Below the pieces are notes generated by a model. It worked only from the letters and a program-made list of their open reading frames with translations. It was not told the origin of the DNA and ran no database searches. Below are positions 10,368 to 18,422 of a stretch of 64,000 nt of DNA, piece by piece (positions within the stretch are counted from its first letter, which is position 1; every line of letters begins with the position of its first letter). The position numbers and the translations under genes were made by a program. Source of the stretch: Clostridium thermobutyricum (GTDB lineage Bacteria; Bacillota; Clostridia; Ch29); contig JAENYD010000004.1 of the NCBI GenBank assembly GCA_016842005.1, forward strand, positions 99,242 through 163,241, in the 5' to 3' direction.

Positions 10368-10775
10368 ATTTGTGAATAAGCCATCAATATACAATATTCT
10401 ATTCATATTGGGTGCCTTAGTAAATTATTTTATTGAAATTATTTTTTATTAATTTAAGAAGGAATTTCCATGTTTTTGTCTAATTATGCAAGTAAATGTC
10501 TAAAACTGCCGAATTTTTATATGATAAATCTTATGAATTAAGGGTAAAAGCCTCTATATATTAATATCGTTAATATTCGACAAATATTTATAAATTCCTT
10601 CATTTTGTACATAATATTACTTTTTGTACAAATTTTTTCTTTTTGTGAAGGATTTTCCTTGAAAACGTCTAATAGAATACATTAGTACAATTGTAAAATC
10701 TTTATAATTATTCCACATGGGTAAGGGTAAGTTTGAATTAACAGATATGAATACCAGACGAAAGGAAGTGACCAA
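10368..10775. other. AT-rich intergenic region with a candidate Spo0A box
   Basis: About 400 nt without a gene. TTCGACAAA at 10576-10584 is the exact complement of the 0A box TTTGTCGAA. A possible SigA-like TTGAAA occurs near 10659. TGTCTAA recurs three times (about 10475-10485, 10496-10503, 10668-10674). Probably the control region of the STAS gene downstream, but no complete promoter is convincing. Confidence 0.4.
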
Positions 10776-11150
10776 ATGTATTCGGTTAAAAAGGATTTAC
10801 AAAAAAATAGGATTTATGCCACTCTCAAAGGCATGATTTCTCCTGAAGAGGCTAAAGAGTATTTTGATAACTTTGTAAAAGAGATCGATTATTTCTACAG
10901 ACAATCAACCCCCTTCACCGTTTTAGCCGATATAAGAGAATTTAAGACCTCTTCACAGGATGTTAAACAGATATTTGTGGATATCCAGAAAATATCTGTG
11001 CAGAAGGGATTAATAAAAAGTGCCGTTATTATGCCCGAGAGTGCTTTGAGCGGTCTCCAGGGCAAAACAATTGCCAAAGAAAGCGGAGTAGCAGGTACTG
11101 AGAGATATTTCTCCAATCTTAGTGACGCTGAAAAATACCTGGACGAATAA
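10776..11150 (+). CDS. STAS/SEC14-like (SpoIIAA-like) small protein
   Basis: 124 residues, with start ATG 8 nt after AAAGGAAG. The alternating strand-helix pattern (IYATLKGMISPEEAKEYFD, then FTVLADIREFK and SAVIMPESALS) fits the SpoIIAA-like STAS/SEC14 group. There is no conserved phosphorylatable DSxG motif, so it is probably not a classical anti-sigma antagonist. It sits 70 nt before a KAS III-like gene on the same strand and opposite a chemoreceptor gene. The role is unknown. Confidence 0.6.
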   Translation: MYSVKKDLQKNRIYATLKGMISPEEAKEYFDNFVKEIDYFYRQSTPFTVLADIREFKTSSQDVKQIFVDIQKISVQKGLIKSAVIMPESALSGLQGKTIAKESGVAGTERYFSNLSDAEKYLDE

Positions 11151-11221
11151 CTAAATTTAAGCTTCCCTTACTCCATTAGTGGAATATATCCTCAGTTTAA
11201 ATTAAAGAAGGGAAGAAGAAT

Positions 11222-12238
11222 ATGCTGAAAGAAATTGTCAATGCAGGTATTTGGGGCATCGGCATCTATATGCCTGAAAAAATTAGAAAAAACGATTTTT
11301 GGGGAGAAGAATTTGTTAAAAATCTTCCTTCCCATAAAATCAAAGATCCTTTTGACGGAACTATTGAAAGGCGTGTTTTCCCCAGCGACATCAATCCATC
11401 TGATATTGAAACCGAAGCGGGTAAAAGAGCTTTGGAAGATGCTGCAGTCACCCCGGATGAGATAGACCTGGTAATGGTTCATTCCATGCTTCAGGATGAA
11501 ATTATCCCCGGCAATGCTAGTCTTGTACAACATAAATTGGGCCTGAAAAATGCTGCTGCATGGAACATGGATACATGCTGCTCAAGTTTTGTAACAATGG
11601 TTATAACGGCATCCCATTTAATAGCTATGAAAACATTCAGAAAAATACTGATTATTACATCAGTCCCTCATTCACGGATGGTTGACTATGCAGATTATCT
11701 GTCGGTTAATGTCGGAGATGGGGCTGCAGGAGTGGTAATGGGTGAAGTAAATAACGGCAAAGGCTATATAGGGTCATACTGCTGTTCTAATGGCGCATAC
11801 CACGACGCTTTCACCATGAAAGAAAGAATGCCTTTGGGACAGGTAAAAAGGCATTACGAACCATCACCCGTGCAACCTCTGCTTACTATTAATCCGGAAA
11901 CCGCAAGAGAAATAGGCAGACATTCCAATGAGACAATGAAAAATTCTCTTATGCAATGCCTTAAGAGAAGTAACATATCGTCTGACATGGTTGACCTTTT
12001 TGTTTCACACCAGCCGTGCAGTTGGGCTCATGATGTCTGGAGAGATTCTGTTGGCATCCCGAAAGAAAAATCCCATCAAACATATAAAATATACGGTAAT
12101 TTAGCCTCCACCTCTATCCCCGTTAATCTGTGGGAAGCTAGAAAAACCGGAAAGCTGAAAGATGGGGACCTCGTTCTTATGGCCTCTTCGGGAGCAGGCG
12201 AGAATCATTCGATATGCACGCTGAGATGGGGCAGGTAA
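11222..12238 (+). CDS. 3-oxoacyl-ACP synthase III (FabH)-like enzyme
   Basis: 338 residues of thiolase fold. The Cys-His-Asn triad of KAS III enzymes is visible: Cys120 in DTCCSSF, His262 in SHQP and Asn292 in IYGNLAST. SD: GGGAAGAAGA. The enzyme should condense an acyl-CoA starter with a malonyl- or related extender. No acpP, fabD, fabG or fabF is nearby, unlike a housekeeping fabH. It may therefore make a secondary product or prime an unusual chain. Element copy 2 starts 41 nt after the stop. Confidence 0.8.
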   Translation: MLKEIVNAGIWGIGIYMPEKIRKNDFWGEEFVKNLPSHKIKDPFDGTIERRVFPSDINPSDIETEAGKRALEDAAVTPDEIDLVMVHSMLQDEIIPGNASLVQHKLGLKNAAAWNMDTCCSSFVTMVITASHLIAMKTFRKILIITSVPHSRMVDYADYLSVNVGDGAAGVVMGEVNNGKGYIGSYCCSNGAYHDAFTMKERMPLGQVKRHYEPSPVQPLLTINPETAREIGRHSNETMKNSLMQCLKRSNISSDMVDLFVSHQPCSWAHDVWRDSVGIPKEKSHQTYKIYGNLASTSIPVNLWEARKTGKLKDGDLVLMASSGAGENHSICTLRWGR

Positions 12239-12279
12239 CAATCAAATTCTAAACTCCGGCAGCCTGATCCATTATGCCA

Positions 12280-12410
12280 ATAAACAGGATTCTAAGCTTC
12301 AGGTGGGGTTTTAAGCCATCTGAAGCTTAGAATCCGTTATCCAGGAGCGTAGAACCGCTTATCTCCCGCCTAAGGGGACGGGAGATAAGCGGCGGTAGCC
12401 ATCGGATAAA
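12280..12410. repeat. Two-hairpin ~130-nt element, copy 2 (intact)
   Basis: This is the best-paired copy. Hairpin 1 (12287-12335) has a 20-bp stem, GGATTCTAAGCTTCAG..., closed by a GGTTTTAAG loop. Hairpin 2 (12337-12410) is closed by TTATCC/GGATAA. It has an asymmetric internal loop (AGGAGCGTAGAA opposite CGGTAGCCATC) and an inner perfect 14-bp stem, CCGCTTATCTCCCG with its complement. It lies between the KAS III-like gene and the end of a minus-strand gene, so it is nobody's 5' leader. No ORF. Confidence 0.85.
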
Positions 12411-12483
12411 GTTGTGAAATAACTTGCGAATATGGAGACCACAGGATTACTTGAGGGTATAATATAACACAAACAGGGGCATT

Positions 12484-12906
12484 TTATTCTCTCAAAAATA
12501 TATTATCACTGTAAAGCCCGCTGTAAAAGGCCTCTTCACACAGGTTTTCATCAATTCCGCCGTCCAGGTAGCCGTCCCTGTGTTCAGTCAGCATGCCGTA
12601 CACCTTCTTCAGTTTCTCATTGTCTATCTCGTAAGCTTTCAGTACTTTCCCCAGGAACCGGAGACTTCTCCTGCAAATATTCTGAATATCCGCAGGGATA
12701 TTCGGGTTGGTCAGACAGTTCAATTCTTTCTGGTATTTATTGATACCGCCCAGCTTGATGAAAACGCCGGCCAATAACTGTGCAAGGGCGAAACAGTACA
12801 GTTCGGCGCTGTCAAAGCTGTTGTCCCGCGAATTATAAACAATATCCGCAAGTTTGCACCTTAATTCATCCGAGGTTATAGTGACCACCCGCCTTCCCTT
12901 TATCAA
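12484..12906 (-). CDS. Hypothetical protein coupled to the FAD oxidoreductase
   Basis: 140 residues, largely helical by composition, with no signal peptide or membrane helix. It is rich in Leu and contains scattered Cys (ELYCFALAQLLAG, IQNICRRSLRFLG). Its start codon overlaps the stop of the preceding oxidoreductase gene by 4 nt (ATGA arrangement), so the two are translationally coupled. I do not recognise a family. Confidence 0.7.
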   Translation of the reverse strand: MIKGRRVVTITSDELRCKLADIVYNSRDNSFDSAELYCFALAQLLAGVFIKLGGINKYQKELNCLTNPNIPADIQNICRRSLRFLGKVLKAYEIDNEKLKKVYGMLTEHRDGYLDGGIDENLCEEAFYSGLYSDNIFLRE

Positions 12907-14300
12907 TCTTTCTTCATCAGTTCCCGTGCAAAATAAACCCCGTTGCAGTTTGCCTGTACCAAGCCCCTGGAAATACCGGCTCCATCGCCCAGAACATGCA
13001 AATCAGGTATATTGGTTTCAAAATTGTTATATACCTTTACCTTATTGGAATAAAATTTTACCTCTACTCCGTACAGCAGCGTTCCCGTACTGGCTATCCC
13101 GGGAGTTATATTTTCCAGCGCCAGTATCATTTCATCTATATCCTTCATGATCCTGTACGGCAGTACGAGACTGAGATCGCCGGGCACCGCATCTTTCAGT
13201 GTCGGAATAATATTGTTCCTGAAAAGTCTTTCCTCGGTGGTTCGCCTTCCTTTTTTGAAATCCCCGTATCTCTGTATGATTATTTTGTTTCCTGAGAGCA
13301 TATTCCCCAGCCGGGCAATATATTTTCCATATTCTATGGGAGATTTGAAGGGCTCGGTAAAATTTTTGGATACCAGCAGGGCAAAATTTGTATTGTCCGT
13401 CTTCCTGTCCCGGGATTTATAACTGTGACCATTAACAACAGCGAGATTACCGTCATAATACTCGGTAGTAACTTCTCCCCCGGGATTGGCACAAAAGGTC
13501 CTGACCTTGTCATCAAAAGTGGGGGTATAGTAGACAAGTTTGGTCTCATACATCGCCTCGTTCAGTTCTTTCATAATTTCATTCCTTGTTTCAACCCTCA
13601 CTCCAATGTCTACAATACCGGTTTCCGTATTAATACCATATTTTTCACACATCTTCTTAAACCATTCAGAGCCTTCCCGCCCGACAGCTATGGCAATCTT
13701 ATCGGCATAATAATTTTTGTCCGCTTCAACCCCTACTGCCTTTCCATTTTCAATGATAAGGTCGGAAACAGGATTGCGGAACAGTATATCCACACCCAAT
13801 GCTTCCAGATGATGCTGGATTTTAGCGTATATTGAATAACCTACTTCGGTTCCTAAATGTCGGATGGGACATTCGATGAGTTTTAAGCTGCTTTCAATGG
13901 CTTTTTTTCTTATATTTTCAATTTTTTCAGGATTATCAAGACCATAGATTTTTTTATCCGCTCCAAACTGCAGGTATATATCATCTATATATCTGATCAA
14001 CTGCCGGGTTTTGTTATATCCAATGTATTCAGGCAATATGCCTCCCACGTCCGGAGACAAGGACAGTTTTCCGTCAGAATAAGCCCCTGCCCCTGCGAAT
14101 CCGGTGGTAATGTTGCAGGGATTACACCCCACACATACCCCCGTTTTTCTCTTGGGACATACCCTGTCCTCTATAGGGCTCCCTTTTTCTATCATCAGTA
14201 TTCTCAATTTTTCTTCCAGTTTCTTCAGCTCCAGTGCCGCAAATATCCCGGCAGGCCCGGCCCCTACAACTATAACATCATATTTTTCTTTAAGAGTCAT
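12903..14300 (-). CDS. FAD-dependent oxidoreductase (geranylgeranyl reductase / YhfW-like flavoprotein)
   Basis: 465 residues. The N-terminal dinucleotide-binding motif VVGAGPAGIFAAL (about 10-22) shows FAD binding. A cysteine cluster, CPKRKTGVCVGCNPCN (about 52-67), may hold a metal or a redox disulfide. The C-terminal LGDGAGISRGLVQA is the second FAD contact, as in the HI0933/FAD-dependent protein group (COG2509). I start at 14300, after GGAAGGGAGAG, discarding a 24-codon upstream extension. Substrate unknown. Confidence 0.82.
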   Translation of the reverse strand: MTLKEKYDVIVVGAGPAGIFAALELKKLEEKLRILMIEKGSPIEDRVCPKRKTGVCVGCNPCNITTGFAGAGAYSDGKLSLSPDVGGILPEYIGYNKTRQLIRYIDDIYLQFGADKKIYGLDNPEKIENIRKKAIESSLKLIECPIRHLGTEVGYSIYAKIQHHLEALGVDILFRNPVSDLIIENGKAVGVEADKNYYADKIAIAVGREGSEWFKKMCEKYGINTETGIVDIGVRVETRNEIMKELNEAMYETKLVYYTPTFDDKVRTFCANPGGEVTTEYYDGNLAVVNGHSYKSRDRKTDNTNFALLVSKNFTEPFKSPIEYGKYIARLGNMLSGNKIIIQRYGDFKKGRRTTEERLFRNNIIPTLKDAVPGDLSLVLPYRIMKDIDEMILALENITPGIASTGTLLYGVEVKFYSNKVKVYNNFETNIPDLHVLGDGAGISRGLVQANCNGVYFARELMKKD

Positions 14301-14378
14301 GGATAGCTCTCCCTTCCTCTCATAATCCCATGATATACTACCAAAAAGCATACCTGCAGTCAACAATGCCAATGAATA

Positions 14379-14405
14379 GAATAAACAGCCCGAGGCTGTT
14401 TATTC
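14379..14405 (-). terminator. Hairpin at the end of the DUF1858 gene
   Basis: A 12-bp perfect stem, GAATAAACAGCC / GGCTGTTTATTC, with a CGA loop. It overlaps the stop codon of the minus-strand DUF1858 gene. The U-rich part is inside the stem, so termination efficiency is uncertain. Confidence 0.6.
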
Positions 14406-14612
14406 TCCTTTGTTCGCAAAATATTGGTTTAGGTCGTCCACCAGTTTATCCGCATCAATACCATGAACAGCACTTGCCTGGTCTATGCTTTCCCCGGCAG
14501 CGGCAGGACATCCCAGGCAGTGCATGCCGTGTTTCATAAAAATCTGTGCCGTACCCCTGTCCATCATCAATACACTGGTAATTGTCATGTCTTTGGTAAC
14601 CTTGTCAGCCAT
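14400..14612 (-). CDS. DUF1858-domain small protein
   Basis: 70 residues. It matches the DUF1858 pattern: an N-terminal T.DMTI..VL stretch, then GMHCLGCPAAAGESI with a CxxC pair, then a short helical tail. Such proteins are often found alone or fused to hybrid-cluster and redox proteins, and the CxxC suggests a redox or metal role. Start ATG follows AAGGAGGGG. It is on the same strand as, and just downstream of, dnaB. Confidence 0.85.
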   Translation of the reverse strand: MADKVTKDMTITSVLMMDRGTAQIFMKHGMHCLGCPAAAGESIDQASAVHGIDADKLVDDLNQYFANKGE

Positions 14613-14696
14613 TTTTCCCCTCCTTTATTTTGCCTGTATGTTATTCATTATATTATTACCCGTATGGGATAATCAAACACAATTGGTCAGGCCCCT

Positions 14697-16043
14697 TTAT
14701 TCATCCCTGTACTTAGCCAGGTCTGCAAATTTTGTATACTTATCCATCCAGGCCAGCTCTATAACACCGGTAGGGCCGTTTCTCTGCTTGGCGATAATAA
14801 CCTCAGCAATATTCTTTTTATCGGTTGTATAAGGGTTATAGTATTCGTCTCTGTAGAGAAACATTACTACATCGGCATCCTGTTCTATTGCCCCTGATTC
14901 CCTCAGGTCGGAAAGCATGGGTTTGTGTTCCGAACGCATTTCAGGTGCCCTGCTGAGCTGTGAAAGGGCTACAACAGGACAATCCATCTCCCTTGCAAGG
15001 GCCTTCAAAGACCTGGAAATCTCAGATATCTCCTGCTGTCTGTTTTCGGCCCTCCTGCTGGCCTGCATCAGTTGCAGATAGTCTATTACTATCAGGTCAA
15101 GGGATTTCTCCAGTTTAATTCTCCTGGCCTTTGACCTCATTTCGGCTACTGTTATACCGGGAGTATCGTCTATGTATATCTTGGCCCTGGACAGCCTTTC
15201 AACAGCTTCCACCAGCCTCGGCCAGTCATCTTCCTCCAGATTCCCTGTTCTCAGTTTGTGACTGTCGATATTGCCCTCAGCACATATCATACGATTTACC
15301 AGTTGCTCTTTTGCCATTTCAAGGCTGAATATTGCAACAGACGCCCCATGTGATAACGCTGCATTCTGGGAGATATTCAGGGCAAAAGCCGTCTTACCCA
15401 TGGATGGTCTTGCTGCTATTAAAATCAGGTCGCTTTTCTGGAGACCGGAAGTCTTATTGTCTATATCTACAAAACCTGTAGACAGGCCGGTAATTTTTCC
15501 TTTACTGCTGTAGAGTTCCTCGATTCTGTTAAAACTGGTCACCAGCACTTCCTTAAGAGGGGTAAAGGAACGGGACAATCTTCTCTGGGAGAGGTCGAAT
15601 ATCCCCTTCTCAGCCTGGTTTATTATATCAAGAATGTCTTTTCCGCTTTCGTAGCTCATATCCGTTATTTCGCTACAAATCCTTATCAGCTTTCTCAGAA
15701 AAGATTTCTCCTGAATAATTTTTGCATAATGGGCTGCATTTGCAGTGCTTGGAACACCGGAGGACAGGTCCGCCAGATATTCCACACCGCCTACTCCTTC
15801 CAGCACATCCTTTTGCTTTAATTGCTCGGATAAGGTTATCAGGTCCACAGGTTCCCCTTTTTCAAAAAGCTCTATTACAGCCTCGAATATTTCCCTGTGA
15901 CTGTCTTTGTAGAAATCTTCAGGTCTGATTGACTCCAAAACGGATATTATGGCCTCCCGGTCCAGCAGCATGGCACCCAGCACCGATTGTTCCGCTTCTA
16001 TACTGTGGGGCGGGATTTTTCCGATAGCCTTCATAACATTCAC
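14697..16043 (-). CDS. dnaB: Replicative DNA helicase
   Basis: 448 residues, typical length. The N-terminal domain (PPHSIEAEQSVLGAML, 11-26) is followed by a linker and a RecA-like C-terminal domain. That domain has Walker A ARPSMGKTAFALN, the acidic LDLIVIDYLQLM and the arginine finger region SQLSR. It unwinds DNA at the fork as a hexamer and is loaded by the DnaI/DnaD proteins encoded at 4.9-6.9 kb. It is the last gene of a minus-strand run gdpP-rplI-lonC-dnaB, a conserved order in Clostridia. Confidence 0.97.
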   Translation of the reverse strand: MNVMKAIGKIPPHSIEAEQSVLGAMLLDREAIISVLESIRPEDFYKDSHREIFEAVIELFEKGEPVDLITLSEQLKQKDVLEGVGGVEYLADLSSGVPSTANAAHYAKIIQEKSFLRKLIRICSEITDMSYESGKDILDIINQAEKGIFDLSQRRLSRSFTPLKEVLVTSFNRIEELYSSKGKITGLSTGFVDIDNKTSGLQKSDLILIAARPSMGKTAFALNISQNAALSHGASVAIFSLEMAKEQLVNRMICAEGNIDSHKLRTGNLEEDDWPRLVEAVERLSRAKIYIDDTPGITVAEMRSKARRIKLEKSLDLIVIDYLQLMQASRRAENRQQEISEISRSLKALAREMDCPVVALSQLSRAPEMRSEHKPMLSDLRESGAIEQDADVVMFLYRDEYYNPYTTDKKNIAEVIIAKQRNGPTGVIELAWMDKYTKFADLAKYRDE

Positions 16044-16052
16044 TCCCCGGGA

Positions 16053-17957
16053 CTACTTGCTAAAGAGTATTTTCAAAACTTCATCGGCATTTTCCACGGC
16101 ATAAATCTCTATGCCAGTAAGGTCATCCGGCACGTTATTAATATTGTCTGCAGGAATTATTATCCCTGTCATATCGCTTTGTTTCGCTCCATATATCTTT
16201 TCAATTATTCCGCCTACAGGCTTAACATATCCCTGAATGGAAATCTCCCCGGTCACAGCTATATCCTGTCTCACCGGTTTTTCCTTTATGGCACTTATAA
16301 TAGCAGCCATAATTGCGATACCGGCTGAGGGACCGTCAATTCTGCCTCCTCCGACACAATTTACATGTATGCTGTAGTCGCTGATATTCTCACCGCTCAG
16401 TTTTTTTATTACTGCAGCAGCATTAAAAAGCGAATCCTTTGCCATAGTTCCTGCAGTATCATTAAATCTTATGGTACCCTTTCCCTTTTCCTGTGCCGGA
16501 AAGGCTATGGCTTCAACCTCCAGTAAAGTGCCTACATAACCTGTGACGCCCAGGGCCAGTACCTTCCCCACTCTATGGCCCCTGTTGCCTTTTATCCGCA
16601 CATAGGGCGTTAAACGGCTTGTCTGAATAACGGTATATATATCATTGCATGTAACACAAACCTGTGAAATACTGCCGGCATGATTATTCAATGCGAAGTT
16701 ATAGGCATCCGCCAGAATATTTACAGCCTTCCGCCCTTCTATGGTATACTGGCTTATTATTCCGGCAGCCCCTTTTTCCAGTTGAGCTCCCAGTTTGTTT
16801 GCAGCATTATTCACAATCTGTATAATATCCTTGGGAGTAAGCGGTTCAAAGAATACTTCGGTACACCGGGAACGCAGAGCTGGATTAATCTCTTCCGGCT
16901 GCCGGGTGGTAGCCCCTATCAGAATAAAGTCCGCAGGAGCACCTTCCTGGAACAATTTCTTTATATAAAGGGGTATATTTTTGTTGGATTCATCGTAATA
17001 AATGGAATCAAACTCAACTCTTTTATCTTCAAGAACTTTTAGCAGCTTGTTCTGAAGAATTGAATCCAGTTCCCCTATTTCATCAATAAACAGTATCCCT
17101 CCATGGGCTTCGGTCACCAGACCGGTTTTAGGTTCGGGAATGCCCACAGCCGCCAATTCTTTATTGCTCCCCTGATAAATAGGGTCATGGACAGACCCCA
17201 AAAGGGGATTGGCTATTCCCCTGGGGTCCCATCGCAGGGTTGTCCCATCCACCTCAACAAACTTTGCATCCCTGGAAAATGGGGAATAATCCCTGGAAAC
17301 AGCCAGCTGCAAAGCCAGCCGCGCCACAGATGTCTTGCCTACCCCCGGAGGCCCGTAAATTAACACGTGCTGGGGATAAGGAGAAGCAATCTTGGAAATT
17401 ACAGCCTTCACAGCCCTTTGCTGCCCCACTATTTCATCAATGGTAGAAGGCCTTAACAATTCCATCATGGAACTGCTGAGCTTCTTCTGTTCCATCTTTT
17501 CCAGGATTGCATATTTCTTTAGGGTAGATGGATTTTCCGGGCTGGAATGCTTGTTCAATATTTCCAGCTTCAGCTCTTCCAGGTACTGTTCCTGCCGTTT
17601 TTGGATTTTTATCTCCAGTTCCTTTTTCAAACGCTCTTTAACCACCTTGTCTGCCAGCAAACCGGTAATCTCTTTTCGCAATTGAACTATAATCTGAGGA
17701 ATCCTGGCGGCTGAAGGCGGAGAACAGTTTTCTCCCAGTATCAGCTTTTGCAGCGCGTGAATTTTTTTGCACTGGTCTTTCCAGAGTAAAAAATCTTCAA
17801 TGTTGAGGTCTTTTATCTTCTGATTGTATACCTTCCTGCCCAAACCGTCCATGGCCATTTCGTTTAATATTTCAATCTGCTTGCTCAATATATCCGAGTC
17901 CATACTATGTAAAACATTTTCATCCTTTGCTATGTATTTTTCTATATCGTCAACCAC
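16053..17957 (-). CDS. lonC: ATP-dependent Lon-family protease LonC
   Basis: 634 residues. It has a helical N-terminal region (1-165), then an AAA+ module with Walker A GPPGVGKTSVA and Walker B GGILFIDEIGEL. The C-terminal Lon protease domain has the Ser-Lys dyad (Ser in GRIDGPSAGIAI, Lys in YVKPVGGIIEK). It lacks the LAN domain of LonA, and the position between rplI and dnaB is that of clostridial lonC. It degrades unfolded or specific regulatory proteins in the cytoplasm. Stop and dnaB start are 9 nt apart. Confidence 0.93.
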   Translation of the reverse strand: MVDDIEKYIAKDENVLHSMDSDILSKQIEILNEMAMDGLGRKVYNQKIKDLNIEDFLLWKDQCKKIHALQKLILGENCSPPSAARIPQIIVQLRKEITGLLADKVVKERLKKELEIKIQKRQEQYLEELKLEILNKHSSPENPSTLKKYAILEKMEQKKLSSSMMELLRPSTIDEIVGQQRAVKAVISKIASPYPQHVLIYGPPGVGKTSVARLALQLAVSRDYSPFSRDAKFVEVDGTTLRWDPRGIANPLLGSVHDPIYQGSNKELAAVGIPEPKTGLVTEAHGGILFIDEIGELDSILQNKLLKVLEDKRVEFDSIYYDESNKNIPLYIKKLFQEGAPADFILIGATTRQPEEINPALRSRCTEVFFEPLTPKDIIQIVNNAANKLGAQLEKGAAGIISQYTIEGRKAVNILADAYNFALNNHAGSISQVCVTCNDIYTVIQTSRLTPYVRIKGNRGHRVGKVLALGVTGYVGTLLEVEAIAFPAQEKGKGTIRFNDTAGTMAKDSLFNAAAVIKKLSGENISDYSIHVNCVGGGRIDGPSAGIAIMAAIISAIKEKPVRQDIAVTGEISIQGYVKPVGGIIEKIYGAKQSDMTGIIIPADNINNVPDDLTGIEIYAVENADEVLKILFSK

Positions 17958-17972
17958 AGCGAATTCCCCTTC

Positions 17973-18422
17973 CTATTCTTCCCTCGTTTCCACTGCCAGA
18001 TGGGCAGATATTTCCGGATATATCTTAACCTCTACACTAATCACCCCCAAATTCTTTATCGGTTCATCAAGGACAATTTTTTTCTTGTCTATTTTTATTC
18101 CATGTTGTTTTTCCAGCCCTTCAACAATGTCTTTGGCATTGATTGAACCGAAGAGTTTGCCTTTTTCACCGGCCTTAACACTTAGAACCACCTTCAACCC
18201 TTCCAGCTTCTCCTTGAGCTTCAAGGCTTCTTCCCTCAGTTGTTTCTCTTTTCGCCTCTGAGCTTCCTTTTCTTCTTTTACCTTCCTTTTACCACTTTCG
18301 GTAGCTTCCAGTGCAAAGCCCTTCGGTATTAGAAAGTTCCGCGCATATCCGTTACTGACCTTTACAACATCTCCCTTTTTCCCCTGGCCTTTTACATCTT
18401 TAAGCAGGATAACTTCCATCAA
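17973..18422 (-). CDS. rplI: Ribosomal protein bL9
   Basis: 149 residues, standard length. The N-terminal rRNA-binding domain [19 protein letters not shown]...[11 protein letters not shown] is followed by the long connecting helix rich in Lys/Glu and a C-terminal domain. It is part of the large ribosomal subunit. Its start overlaps the end of gdpP by 4 nt, so translation is coupled. Confidence 0.97.
   Translation of the reverse strand: MMEVILLKDVKGQGKKGDVVKVSNGYARNFLIPKGFALEATESGKRKVKEEKEAQRRKEKQLREEALKLKEKLEGLKVVLSVKAGEKGKLFGSINAKDIVEGLEKQHGIKIDKKKIVLDEPIKNLGVISVEVKIYPEISAHLAVETREE

Noticed and set aside
12280..12410. Reading the two-hairpin element as a c-di-GMP, lysine, SAM or TPP riboswitch
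   Set aside because: None of the conserved core motifs of these riboswitches is present. Copy 2 is not in a 5' leader.
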